Positions 13,641 through 20,759 of a stretch of DNA of 20,759 nucleotides are shown in pieces. A program made the translations under genes and the position numbers. How positions within the stretch are numbered: the first letter of the stretch is position 1; the number at the start of each line of letters is the position of its first letter. The notes under the pieces are model-generated. The model did no database searches, was not told the origin of the DNA, and saw nothing but the letters and a program-made list of their open reading frames with translations. The DNA lies in assembly GCA_051880395.1 (NCBI GenBank), contig JBJENW010000070.1:1-20759 (forward strand), written 5' to 3'. This DNA is from JBJENW01 sp051880395. Lineage in GTDB: Bacteria > Bacillota > Clostridia > Lachnospirales > Lachnospiraceae.

Positions 13641-15336
13641 CACAAAAATGGAAAAAAAATTCGATGGAATCCTGGAACAGATCAAGAGACATCCGTATAT
13701 GATTGCTGCTTTTTTATGCTTTGCATGCAATTGGTTCGGCTATTGCAATGAGAAATTTATCGATGGTTTTATGGTATATGGTCTTTGCGTGATCAGTATG
13801 GGTGTCATTGGCTGGATCCTTTATCAGAGTGTGCGACAGAAAAAAATAAAAAGCTGGGTGGCAATCGCAGTTTTGGCAGCCGTCTTTTGGATGGAGCAGG
13901 TGTTTTCTGAAAGATTCATGCAGTATGAGAAAAAAGCATTTGTCGTGTTGGTCATCGGAGTACTATCCGTGGGACTTCTCTATGCATGGATGGTGCAGAA
14001 GATGCCGAATCGCAGACAGGAGATTTTGATTGCGAGTCTTTTTGCGATTGGATTTGTCCTGCGGTTTGCCTATGTCCTGGAGACAGATATTTCCGTGCGC
14101 CAGAATGATGTCGGGTATCTCGGAGATGAGGAAGGACACCTTGGTTACATCATGTACCTGTTACAAAATCATCATCTGCCGGATTTTGACCCAACGAGCC
14201 GATGGCAGTTCTATCACCCGCCGCTGCATCATAGTATCGGCGCGATCTGGATGAAATTTTGTATGTCATTTGGCTTGGAGGATTATGTGCCATACGAGGC
14301 ATTACAGGCGCTGCCGTTATTTTATTCCTGCGTGATCATGATCTTATCGTACAAAATTTTGTGCCATCTGAAGTTAAAGGGAAAGGCGCGGGTAATCCCG
14401 TTTGCATTGATCAGTTTTTTTCCGTATCTGATCATTTTAGCAGGGGCATTGAATAATGATGCGTTATCCATCTGTTTTATCATGGGTGCCATCTATTGCA
14501 CGATGGTTTGGTACCGAAATCAGACCGTGTGGAATATTATAAAGACAGCATTATGTATCGGACTCGGCATGATGACAAAGCTTTCCGTCGGTTTGATCGC
14601 ACCAGCGGTTGCAGTGGTATTTTTGTACGTGCTGATCAAACGAAGAAACGAATGGATTTTGGTGATCCGGCAGTATGTGGTCTTTGGGTTGATCTGTTGT
14701 CCACTTGGTCTGTGGTGGGGGATTCGAAATTATTTCAAATTCGGTGTTCCATTCAACTATATAGCACGTAATCCGGAGGGGATGGCTTGGCAGTATATCG
14801 GTGATATTCCGCTTTTGAAGCGGTTTTGCGATTTCAATCTGGCTCAGATAGAAAGCCCGTTTATGCAGTGGGGGGATAACTCCTACCTGGAATATAATCC
14901 AACGATCGGGATGCTTAAATCAGCGCTGTTCGGAGAATGTGCATTTTCCGGAAAAATGATCGAACAGTTGTGTAAAATCGTTTTATGGGTCGGTGCAGTG
15001 CTTGCAGTGGTATTTTTTGTCTGTTTTTTGATCGCTGTTTTTGAGAAAAAATCGTTTCGGGTAGAAAAAGGATTTCTGGCTCTTGGGTATCTGACCATTT
15101 TAGGAAACTTTTATACATTCTGCATCAATTTTCCGTACACCTGTACGATGAATTTTCGCTATATCGTGCCGTGTATGCTCATTGCAGCGTATGGGACAGG
15201 TGTATGGATCCAAAAACGGGAAACAAAAGCGGGGACCGTCTCAAAAGTATTGATAACGGCACTGGAAGGGCTTGTGATTTTGTTTGCTGTAATTGTTTTA
15301 CTGATTTATGGATGTATGATCTATACGCAGCAGTAA
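13630..15336 (+). CDS. Polytopic GT-C glycosyltransferase (GT39/ArnT-like)
   Basis: A 568-residue integral membrane protein with about ten or more hydrophobic helices, the first near residues 22-39. The large extracytoplasmic first loop between helices has the acidic GT-C signature in NDVGYLGDEEGHLGY (159-173) and FYHPPLHH (194-201). Such enzymes transfer sugars from polyprenyl-phosphate donors on the outer face of the membrane to a protein, lipid or glycan acceptor. The donor could be made by the GT2 enzyme at 6800. The ATG has GAGGAGG upstream inside the preceding gene. The acceptor cannot be told from sequence. A weak hairpin (AGAGTG/CACTCT) follows the stop, overlapping the next promoter. 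Confidence 0.8.
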   Translation: METNTKMEKKFDGILEQIKRHPYMIAAFLCFACNWFGYCNEKFIDGFMVYGLCVISMGVIGWILYQSVRQKKIKSWVAIAVLAAVFWMEQVFSERFMQYEKKAFVVLVIGVLSVGLLYAWMVQKMPNRRQEILIASLFAIGFVLRFAYVLETDISVRQNDVGYLGDEEGHLGYIMYLLQNHHLPDFDPTSRWQFYHPPLHHSIGAIWMKFCMSFGLEDYVPYEALQALPLFYSCVIMILSYKILCHLKLKGKARVIPFALISFFPYLIILAGALNNDALSICFIMGAIYCTMVWYRNQTVWNIIKTALCIGLGMMTKLSVGLIAPAVAVVFLYVLIKRRNEWILVIRQYVVFGLICCPLGLWWGIRNYFKFGVPFNYIARNPEGMAWQYIGDIPLLKRFCDFNLAQIESPFMQWGDNSYLEYNPTIGMLKSALFGECAFSGKMIEQLCKIVLWVGAVLAVVFFVCFLIAVFEKKSFRVEKGFLALGYLTILGNFYTFCINFPYTCTMNFRYIVPCMLIAAYGTGVWIQKRETKAGTVSKVLITALEGLVILFAVIVLLIYGCMIYTQQ

Positions 15337-15364
15337 AACAGGGAAGATTAAGAGTGAAAATCGC

Positions 15365-15393
15365 TTGAAATGCACTCTGTTACGCGGTATAAT
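15365..15393 (+). promoter_or_regulatory. Strong promoter of the aminotransferase-glmM unit
   Basis: TTGAAA (15365-15370), 17-base spacer, TATAAT (15388-15393): one mismatch to consensus. The start is near 15400, and GTTTAT-aattg-ATAAAC (15404-15420) forms a short inverted repeat right at the 5' end of the transcript, a possible operator or stabilising hairpin. Confidence 0.75.
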
Positions 15394-15451
15394 TTTTGTT
15401 GCGGTTTATAATTGATAAACGGCAAAACTGAGTAGAGATAAGGAAAAAAGT

Positions 15452-16579
15452 ATGATTCATTTTAATGTACCGCCCATTGTAGGCGAAGAACTGACATATA
15501 TTGCAGATGCGATGAAAAGTCACAAAATCTGTGGGGATGGAAAATATACGCATTTATGTAATGACTGGCTGCGCAAAGAAAGTGGGGCGGCAGGAGTTCT
15601 TTTGACGACATCCTGTACGCATGCCACAGAGTTGGCAGCAATCTTGGCGGATATTCAGCCAGGGGATGAGGTGATCATGCCGTCTTATACATTTGTTTCC
15701 ACAGCGGATGCATTTGTATTGCGCGGGGCAAAAGCTGTTTTTGTTGATATCCGTCCCGATACAATGAATATTGATGAGACAAAAATTGAAGATGCGATCA
15801 CGGAGAAGACAAAAGCAATCGTTCCGGTGCACTATGCAGGTGTGGGATGTGAGATGGACACGATCATGGACATTGCAAAGCGTCATCATTTGTATGTGAT
15901 CGAGGATGCGGCGCAGGGAATTACCGCAAAGTATAAGGGAAAAGCACTTGGAAGTATCGGAGATATGGGATGCTACAGCTTTCACGAAACAAAAAATTTC
16001 AGTATGGGAGAAGGTGGAGCCATACTTTTGAAACATCCGGATGACATGGCTCGTGCCGAGATCATCCGTGAAAAAGGAACGAACCGGAGTCAGTTTTTCC
16101 GTGGGGAAATTGATAAATATACCTGGATGGAGGCAGGTTCATCCTATTTGCCAAGCGAGTTGAATGCCGCGTATCTATGGGCACAGTTGCAAAAAAAAGA
16201 TGAAATTTTTCAAAACCGTATGGAGACCTGGGAGTATTATTATGAGGCATTTCGGGATTTACAGGATGCAGGAAAGATTGAACTGCCTGTGATTCCGCCG
16301 GAGTGTGAGCACAATGCGCATATGTTTTATATTAAGACGAAAGATTTAGAAGAGCGGACACGGTTTATCGCGCACATGAAAAGTCATGATGTGCTGGCGG
16401 TCTTTCATTACATTCCGCTTCATAATGCTCCGGCAGGAAAGCGGTACGGAAGATTTCACGGCGAAGACCGGTATACAACGAAAGAAAGCGAGCGCTTAGT
16501 GCGTTTGCCGTTGTATTACAACATTGATCCAACAGACCGGGAAAAAGTAGTAGATTTGGTAAGAGAATTTTATAAATAG
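15452..16579 (+). CDS. rffA: dTDP-4-amino-4,6-dideoxygalactose transaminase type (RffA/WecE)
   Basis: A 375-residue PLP-dependent DegT/DnrJ/EryC1 aminotransferase, the same length as E. coli WecE/RffA. Motifs: MPSYTFVSTADAFVLRGA (76-93), EDAAQG (151-156), and the catalytic lysine K181 in SFHETKN followed by GEGGA. The SFHETKN form is characteristic of the RffA branch, which converts dTDP-4-keto-6-deoxyglucose to dTDP-Fuc4N. The enzymes making the keto-sugar (RmlA/RmlB) are not in the window. It has its own strong promoter and is followed 17 bases later by glmM. It supplies an amino-dideoxy sugar to the surface polymer. Confidence 0.9.
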   Translation: MIHFNVPPIVGEELTYIADAMKSHKICGDGKYTHLCNDWLRKESGAAGVLLTTSCTHATELAAILADIQPGDEVIMPSYTFVSTADAFVLRGAKAVFVDIRPDTMNIDETKIEDAITEKTKAIVPVHYAGVGCEMDTIMDIAKRHHLYVIEDAAQGITAKYKGKALGSIGDMGCYSFHETKNFSMGEGGAILLKHPDDMARAEIIREKGTNRSQFFRGEIDKYTWMEAGSSYLPSELNAAYLWAQLQKKDEIFQNRMETWEYYYEAFRDLQDAGKIELPVIPPECEHNAHMFYIKTKDLEERTRFIAHMKSHDVLAVFHYIPLHNAPAGKRYGRFHGEDRYTTKESERLVRLPLYYNIDPTDREKVVDLVREFYK

Positions 16580-16596
16580 AAAGGCGGATAGACGCA

Positions 16597-17940
16597 ATGG
16601 GAAAATATTTTGGAACAGACGGATTTCGTGGAGAAGCAAATAAGCAGCTGACGGTCGATCATGCATATAAGATCGGACGATATTTAGGTTGGTATTACAA
16701 TCAGAATCAAAAAGGAAAAATTGTGATCGGAAAAGATACCAGACGCAGCAGCTATATGTATGAATATGCACTGGTAGCCGGAATCACGGCATCCGGTTCC
16801 GATGCATATCTGTTACATGTAACGACGACACCGAGTGTAGCCTATGTCGTTCGTACAGAAAACTTTGACTGTGGAATCATGATTTCTGCCAGCCATAATC
16901 CATATACGGATAATGGAATCAAAGTCATGGACGGAAACGGCCATAAAATTTCTGCAGATGTGGAAGAGGCCATCGAATCTTATATCGACGGAAAGATCGG
17001 AGAGCTTCCATTTGCACAGGGAACCGCCATCGGAGTGGCAAAAGATCACGCGATTGGAAGAAACCGCTATGTCGGACATTTGATTTCCATAGCAACACGT
17101 TCATTTGACGGTATTCGTGTGGGCTTAGACTGTGCAAACGGAAGTTCGTTTCAGATTGCAAAAAATGTGTTTGATTCCCTTGGTGCAAAGACCTATGTCG
17201 TCGGAAACGAGCCGGATGGAACAAATATCAATATGGGCTGTGGTTCCACACATATCGAGAATCTGCAGAGACTCGTAAAAGAAGAAAAATTAGATGTCGG
17301 TTTTGCATTCGACGGAGATGCGGATCGCTGTATCGCAGTAGATGAGAATGGAAACGAAGTACATGGGGATTTTGTCTTATACGTCTGTGGAAAATATCTG
17401 AAAGAATGCGGCCGTCTGCAGGGAAACACCGTTGTTGCGACAGTGATGTCGAACCTTGGATTATTCAAAGCGTTGGAAAAAGAGGACATTCAATATTTGA
17501 AAACGGCCGTTGGTGATAAATACGTCAATGAGGCAATGGTGAAAAACGGATTCGTATTAGGCGGAGAACAGTCCGGCCATATTATTTTCAGCAAACATGC
17601 AACGACCGGTGACGGAATTTTGACGGCACTGATGTTGATGGAAGTGATGTTAGAGAAAAAACAGAGTCTGGGAAATCTCTGTCGTGGGATGCAGATGTAT
17701 CCGCAGATTTTGAAAAATGTGAAAGTGGAAGATAAAAAAGCGGTGATGGAAAATGATAAGATCAAAGCCATTCAGGATCAGATCACAGAAGAATTAGGAG
17801 AAAACGGACGAATCTTATTACGTGAAAGCGGTACAGAGCCGGTGATCCGTGTCATGGTAGAGGCAGCAAGTACAGAGCTTTGCAAAAAATATGTAGATCA
17901 AGTCGTCACGCTGATGCAGGAAGAACATCTTGCTTTATAA
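16597..17940 (+). CDS. glmM: Phosphoglucosamine mutase
   Basis: A 447-residue alpha-D-phosphohexomutase. It shows the start GKYFGTDGFRG (2-12), the phosphoserine loop ISASHNP (96-102; S99 catalytic), the metal loop FDGDADRC (238-245), GGEQSGHI and the phosphate-binding RESGTEP (409-415). The overall pattern (TAVGDKYVNEAM, GEQSGHII) is that of GlmM, which makes glucosamine-1-phosphate for UDP-GlcNAc, rather than of a phosphomannomutase. AAAGGCGG lies before the ATG. It is co-transcribed with the aminotransferase, unlike the usual cdaA-ybbR-glmM setting, so it could be a second copy dedicated to the glycan or the only one. Confidence 0.9.
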   Translation: MGKYFGTDGFRGEANKQLTVDHAYKIGRYLGWYYNQNQKGKIVIGKDTRRSSYMYEYALVAGITASGSDAYLLHVTTTPSVAYVVRTENFDCGIMISASHNPYTDNGIKVMDGNGHKISADVEEAIESYIDGKIGELPFAQGTAIGVAKDHAIGRNRYVGHLISIATRSFDGIRVGLDCANGSSFQIAKNVFDSLGAKTYVVGNEPDGTNINMGCGSTHIENLQRLVKEEKLDVGFAFDGDADRCIAVDENGNEVHGDFVLYVCGKYLKECGRLQGNTVVATVMSNLGLFKALEKEDIQYLKTAVGDKYVNEAMVKNGFVLGGEQSGHIIFSKHATTGDGILTALMLMEVMLEKKQSLGNLCRGMQMYPQILKNVKVEDKKAVMENDKIKAIQDQITEELGENGRILLRESGTEPVIRVMVEAASTELCKKYVDQVVTLMQEEHLAL

Positions 17941-17963
17941 ATCCACGGTTTGTTAAAAGAGTT

Positions 17964-18022
17964 ATCACAATTTCAACACATTTTTTCGGTACACTCTTTA
18001 CCAGAAATAAAGAAATTGTGAT
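17964..18022. promoter_or_regulatory. 11-bp perfect inverted repeat in front of the HtrA gene
   Basis: ATCACAATTTC (17964-17974) and GAAATTGTGAT (18012-18022) are perfect complements separated by 37 bases. The spacer holds TACACT (17990-17995), a possible -10 box without a good -35. The arms could be paired operator half-sites or fold into a long hairpin. No T-run follows the second arm, so it is not a terminator. Confidence 0.45.
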
Positions 18023-18043
18023 CTTAGAAAGGGGATATCCATT

Positions 18044-19462
18044 ATGGAAGGAAATGATACAAATAAACCTTCAGACTCTTTTCAAGCATATACGCAGCCG
18101 ACAGGCGTTCAGCAGCTGCAGGAAGCGGCGGATGAATCGCAGACGATAAAAGAGCAGTTCAATAGCCAGCAGTATGACAACTATCAGCAGAATACACAGA
18201 TTCCGTATCCGCAGCAGTTGAACAGTCCGCCGCCGGAATACGAGCAAAGAAGGGCGCGCCGGCATAGAAAAAGAGAAGAGCGTCGGATGAAGCACGAAAG
18301 TAAAAAGAAAGGATTTTTTCCGACACTTTTTAAATGGACAGCAGCAGCGGCAGTACTCGGCGTTGTGTGCGGTGGCGGCTATCAGGGAATACAATATTTA
18401 CAAAAACCGCATACAGATGTAAATGCAACGGCAGATATCTCTGACAGTTCAGAGGCACAGCCTGAGGCGTTTACCTCTGTATCTGAAGTAGCAGAACATG
18501 CGATGCCGTCAATCGTAGCGATCACCAATACAAGTCAGCAGCAGCGTCAGACCTGGTTTGGTGTGCAGACATATGAAGGACAGAGCGCAGGCTCCGGTAT
18601 CATTGTCAGTCAGGATGCCGAGAATTTGTACATTGCGACGAATAATCATGTGGTAAGCAATTCCAAATCGATGTCTGTCTGTTTCAACGATGACAGCACA
18701 GCGAGCGCAACCGTAAAAGGAACCGATGCCGCGATGGACCTTGCTGTTGTAAAAGTGAAAATGAGTGACATATCCGAAGAAACGCAGAAAAAGATCCGAA
18801 TTGCGACATTGGGTGATTCGAAAAGTCTGCAAGTCGGAGAGAGTGCCATTGCGATCGGAAATGCACTCGGTTCCGGTCAATCCGTTACAGCTGGTACGAT
18901 CAGCGCGGTAAACCGTGAAGTGACATTACAGGATGAAGAATCTGGAAAAAGCATTACAAATACACTGATTCAGACGGATACAGCAATTAATCCTGGAAAC
19001 AGCGGAGGTGCGCTTCTGAATACAAAAGGCGAGGTTGTCGGAATCAATTCAGCGAAATTTTCGGGAGATGAGATCGAAGGAATGGGTTATGCGATTCCGA
19101 TGGAGACGGCACAGCCATTGATTGAGAATTTGATCACACGTGAAGTGGTAGCAGGCTATAAGAGTGCATATCTGGGTGTTACGGGTGTAGATGTCACTTC
19201 GGATGTGGCAAAGACATATAATAAACCGGAGGGAATCTATATCTCAAAAGTGGAAAAGCTGTCAGCAGCGGATAATGCAGGCCTTGTGGCAGGTGACATC
19301 ATTACAAAATTTGACGGACATAAAGTGACGAGCATGGATGATCTCTTAAATCTGCTTCAGTATTATGAAGCGGGAGCGGAGGTAGACATTGTGGCAGAGG
19401 TGTCAGATGGAGGTAGTTATAAGGAAAAAACATTCCATGTTGTACTAGGCTTAAAACATTAA
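18044..19462 (+). CDS. htrA: Membrane-anchored HtrA/DegP-type serine protease
   Basis: A 472-residue protease. A glutamine- and proline-rich cytoplasmic tail (1-65) and a basic patch (69-89) lead into one membrane helix (about 97-117); the remainder is extracellular. The trypsin-like domain has the full triad: H202 in ATNNHVV, D232 in AAMDLAVV, S320 in NPGNSGGAL. A PDZ domain follows (about 365-465, YLGVTGVDVTSDV onward). It degrades or refolds damaged surface proteins under envelope stress. GAAAGGGG precedes the ATG. It is a separate unit from glmM, with an inverted repeat in front that may mediate stress control, and ends at a strong terminator. Confidence 0.94.
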   Translation: MEGNDTNKPSDSFQAYTQPTGVQQLQEAADESQTIKEQFNSQQYDNYQQNTQIPYPQQLNSPPPEYEQRRARRHRKREERRMKHESKKKGFFPTLFKWTAAAAVLGVVCGGGYQGIQYLQKPHTDVNATADISDSSEAQPEAFTSVSEVAEHAMPSIVAITNTSQQQRQTWFGVQTYEGQSAGSGIIVSQDAENLYIATNNHVVSNSKSMSVCFNDDSTASATVKGTDAAMDLAVVKVKMSDISEETQKKIRIATLGDSKSLQVGESAIAIGNALGSGQSVTAGTISAVNREVTLQDEESGKSITNTLIQTDTAINPGNSGGALLNTKGEVVGINSAKFSGDEIEGMGYAIPMETAQPLIENLITREVVAGYKSAYLGVTGVDVTSDVAKTYNKPEGIYISKVEKLSAADNAGLVAGDIITKFDGHKVTSMDDLLNLLQYYEAGAEVDIVAEVSDGGSYKEKTFHVVLGLKH

Positions 19463-19467
19463 AGGAA

Positions 19468-19506
19468 AATCTCCGACAGGAAGAAGCTGTCGGAGATTAT
19501 TTTGTT
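19468..19506 (+). terminator. Terminator of the htrA gene
   Basis: AATCTCCGACAG and CTGTCGGAGATT form a perfect 12-bp stem with a 7-base loop (19468-19498), followed by T-rich sequence. Confidence 0.9.
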
Positions 19507-19634
19507 AAGTGAGAATACGCACATGGCGGACAAATGTTTTTCTACAGAAAAACGTTGGGAAGAAATTGTAAAAAATGCCCAAGAACTGGCGAAAAAAAGG
19601 CAAATCTTTCATGCTCTTTTTTTGCAATCGAATG

Positions 19635-19663
19635 TTTCTAAAAAAAAGTATTTATGCTACAAT
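19635..19663 (+). promoter_or_regulatory. Promoter of pyruvate kinase
   Basis: An extended -10, TGCTACAAT (TACAAT at 19658-19663), with only a weak -35 (TTTCTA at 19635-19640). The leader to the ATG is about 65 bases, with a small CCC-GATA-GGG hairpin near 19707. Confidence 0.55.
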
Positions 19664-19734
19664 AGAGAATGTGTAAAAAAGAAAGAACCGATATAAATAG
19701 TTAGTCCCGATAGGGCAGAAAGGAACCACTAGCA

Positions 19735-20759
19735 ATGCAGAATTTAAGAAAAACCAAAATTGTGTGTACACTTGGACCATCCACTGAAAAAGGTGATGTT
19801 TTACGTCAGCTGATGTTAAACGGTATGAATGTATGTCGTTTTAACTTCTCTCATGGAGATCATGAAGAGCAGATGGGAAGATTAGTAGAAGTCAGAAGAT
19901 TAAGAGAAGAATTAAACCTTCCGATCGCTACTCTTCTTGATACAAAGGGACCGGAAATCCGTCTTCGTGAGTTTAAAGATGGAAAAGTTACCTTAGTACA
20001 GGGACAGGAATTCTCTCTTACCACAGAAGAAATTCAGGGTGATGAGACTCGTGTATCGATTTCCTATAAAGAACTGATTCAGGATGTCAGCATCGGAAGC
20101 AAAATCTTAATTGATGATGGTCTGATCGAATTGGAAGTAAAAAATCTTACAAAGACAGATATCGTATGTACCGTTATCAATGGTGGTGTTGTATCCAACA
20201 AGAAAGGTGTAAACGTACCAAATGTAGATCTTTCTATGCCATTCATCAGCCCGAAAGATCGTTCTGATATCGAATTTGCAGCAGATGAAGATTACGATTT
20301 CATCGCAGCTTCTTTCGTTCGTTGTGCAGATGATGTATTACAGATCCGTAAAATCTTAGAAGAAAAAGGAAACGATTCAATCAAAATCATTTCTAAAATC
20401 GAAAACATGCAGGGTGTTCGTAACATTGATGAAATCATCAATGTATCCGATGGTATCATGGTAGCCCGTGGAGATATGGGTGTAGAAGTACCGTTGGAAG
20501 AAGTGCCGATCATCCAGAAAATGATCATCAAAAAAGCTTATACAAAGGGTAAACCAGTCATCACAGCAACTCAGATGTTAGATTCCATGATTCATAACCC
20601 ACGTCCAACCAGAGCAGAAGCAACAGACGTTGCAAACGCTATCTATGACGGAACAAGTGCGATCATGCTTTCTGGTGAGACAGCTGCAGGTGATTATCCG
20701 GTAGAGGCTGTTAAGACAATGGTTAAGATCGCTACACGTACAGAGCAGGATATCAATTA
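19735..20759 (+). CDS. pyk: Pyruvate kinase (3' end off window)
   Basis: The first 341 residues are visible. It converts phosphoenolpyruvate and ADP to pyruvate and ATP, the last step of glycolysis. Motifs: KIVCTLGPST (8-17), NFSHG (37-41), DTKGPEIR (69-76), the catalytic lysine in KIENMQG (220-226), ARGDMG metal site (243-248), ATQMLDSMI (277-285) and TRAEATDVANA (291-301). AGAAAGGA lies about 10 bases before the ATG. The C-terminal allosteric domain is outside the window. Its codon use is regular and highly expressed in style, in contrast with the accessory region. Confidence 0.97.
   Translation, partial: MQNLRKTKIVCTLGPSTEKGDVLRQLMLNGMNVCRFNFSHGDHEEQMGRLVEVRRLREELNLPIATLLDTKGPEIRLREFKDGKVTLVQGQEFSLTTEEIQGDETRVSISYKELIQDVSIGSKILIDDGLIELEVKNLTKTDIVCTVINGGVVSNKKGVNVPNVDLSMPFISPKDRSDIEFAADEDYDFIAASFVRCADDVLQIRKILEEKGNDSIKIISKIENMQGVRNIDEIINVSDGIMVARGDMGVEVPLEEVPIIQKMIIKKAYTKGKPVITATQMLDSMIHNPRPTRAEATDVANAIYDGTSAIMLSGETAAGDYPVEAVKTMVKIATRTEQDIN

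Noticed and set aside
19502..19696. 64-codon open frame before pyk
   Set aside because: TTG start without ribosome site, overlaps the pyk promoter and the htrA terminator tail, no recognisable protein pattern.
1..20759. CRISPR array, tRNA or rRNA genes
   Set aside because: No regularly spaced repeat array of CRISPR type and no tRNA or rRNA sequence was recognised on either strand by eye.

Overview
The window looks like a chromosomal segment from a low- to moderate-GC Gram-positive anaerobe, most likely a clostridium of the Lachnospiraceae type. This rests on the strong AGGAGG-type ribosome binding sites, sigma-A-like promoters, use of TTG and GTG starts, and the mix of housekeeping and envelope genes. 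The genus is inferred, not proven.

Left part (1-4798), accessory and AT-rich. Three copies of one Rpn-family (PD-(D/E)xK) nuclease gene lie on the minus strand (1-850, 1145-2023, 3330-4220). Each has the same consensus-like promoter and the same short hairpins upstream. The copies are mosaics of one another, which suggests recombination or gene conversion between them. Each carries an internal GGAGGTGA followed at ideal spacing by an in-frame GTG, positioned to make a 64-68 residue C-terminal protein, like the intragenic antitoxins described for E. coli Rpn proteins. Between copies 2 and 3 sit a DUF3825 gene on the plus strand and a compact unit (perfect TTGACA-N17-TATAAT promoter, two hairpins, intrinsic terminator) predicted to make an RNA of about 110 nt.

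Middle (4799-10882), defence-like genes. First comes a DUF262 (GmrS/ParB-like) gene followed by a broken HEPN nuclease gene of the MAE_28990 type, then a terminator and a deleted Rpn remnant (about 6434-6598). A lipid-linked glycosyltransferase gene (6800-7765) is followed 17 nt later by an AT-rich trio: DUF262 protein, compact AAA/ABC-type ATPase, and HNH endonuclease (7783-10631). The trio overlaps or abuts throughout and ends at an intrinsic terminator fused to another Rpn remnant (about 10693-10785). It is the best candidate for an uncharacterised system: it combines the DUF262 domain of GmrSD-type modified-DNA restriction with the ATPase plus HNH pairing of Septu-like systems. It appears to have been inserted into a cell-envelope glycan operon.

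Right part (10883-19462), envelope and surface functions on the plus strand: UDP-galactopyranose mutase, a second FAD enzyme of similar fold, a polytopic GT-C/GT39-like glycosyltransferase, then from a new strong promoter an RffA/WecE-type sugar aminotransferase and GlmM-type phosphoglucosamine mutase, then a membrane-anchored HtrA protease. The window ends inside pyruvate kinase (19735 onward). The glycan genes together suggest a surface polymer containing galactofuranose and an amino-dideoxy sugar.
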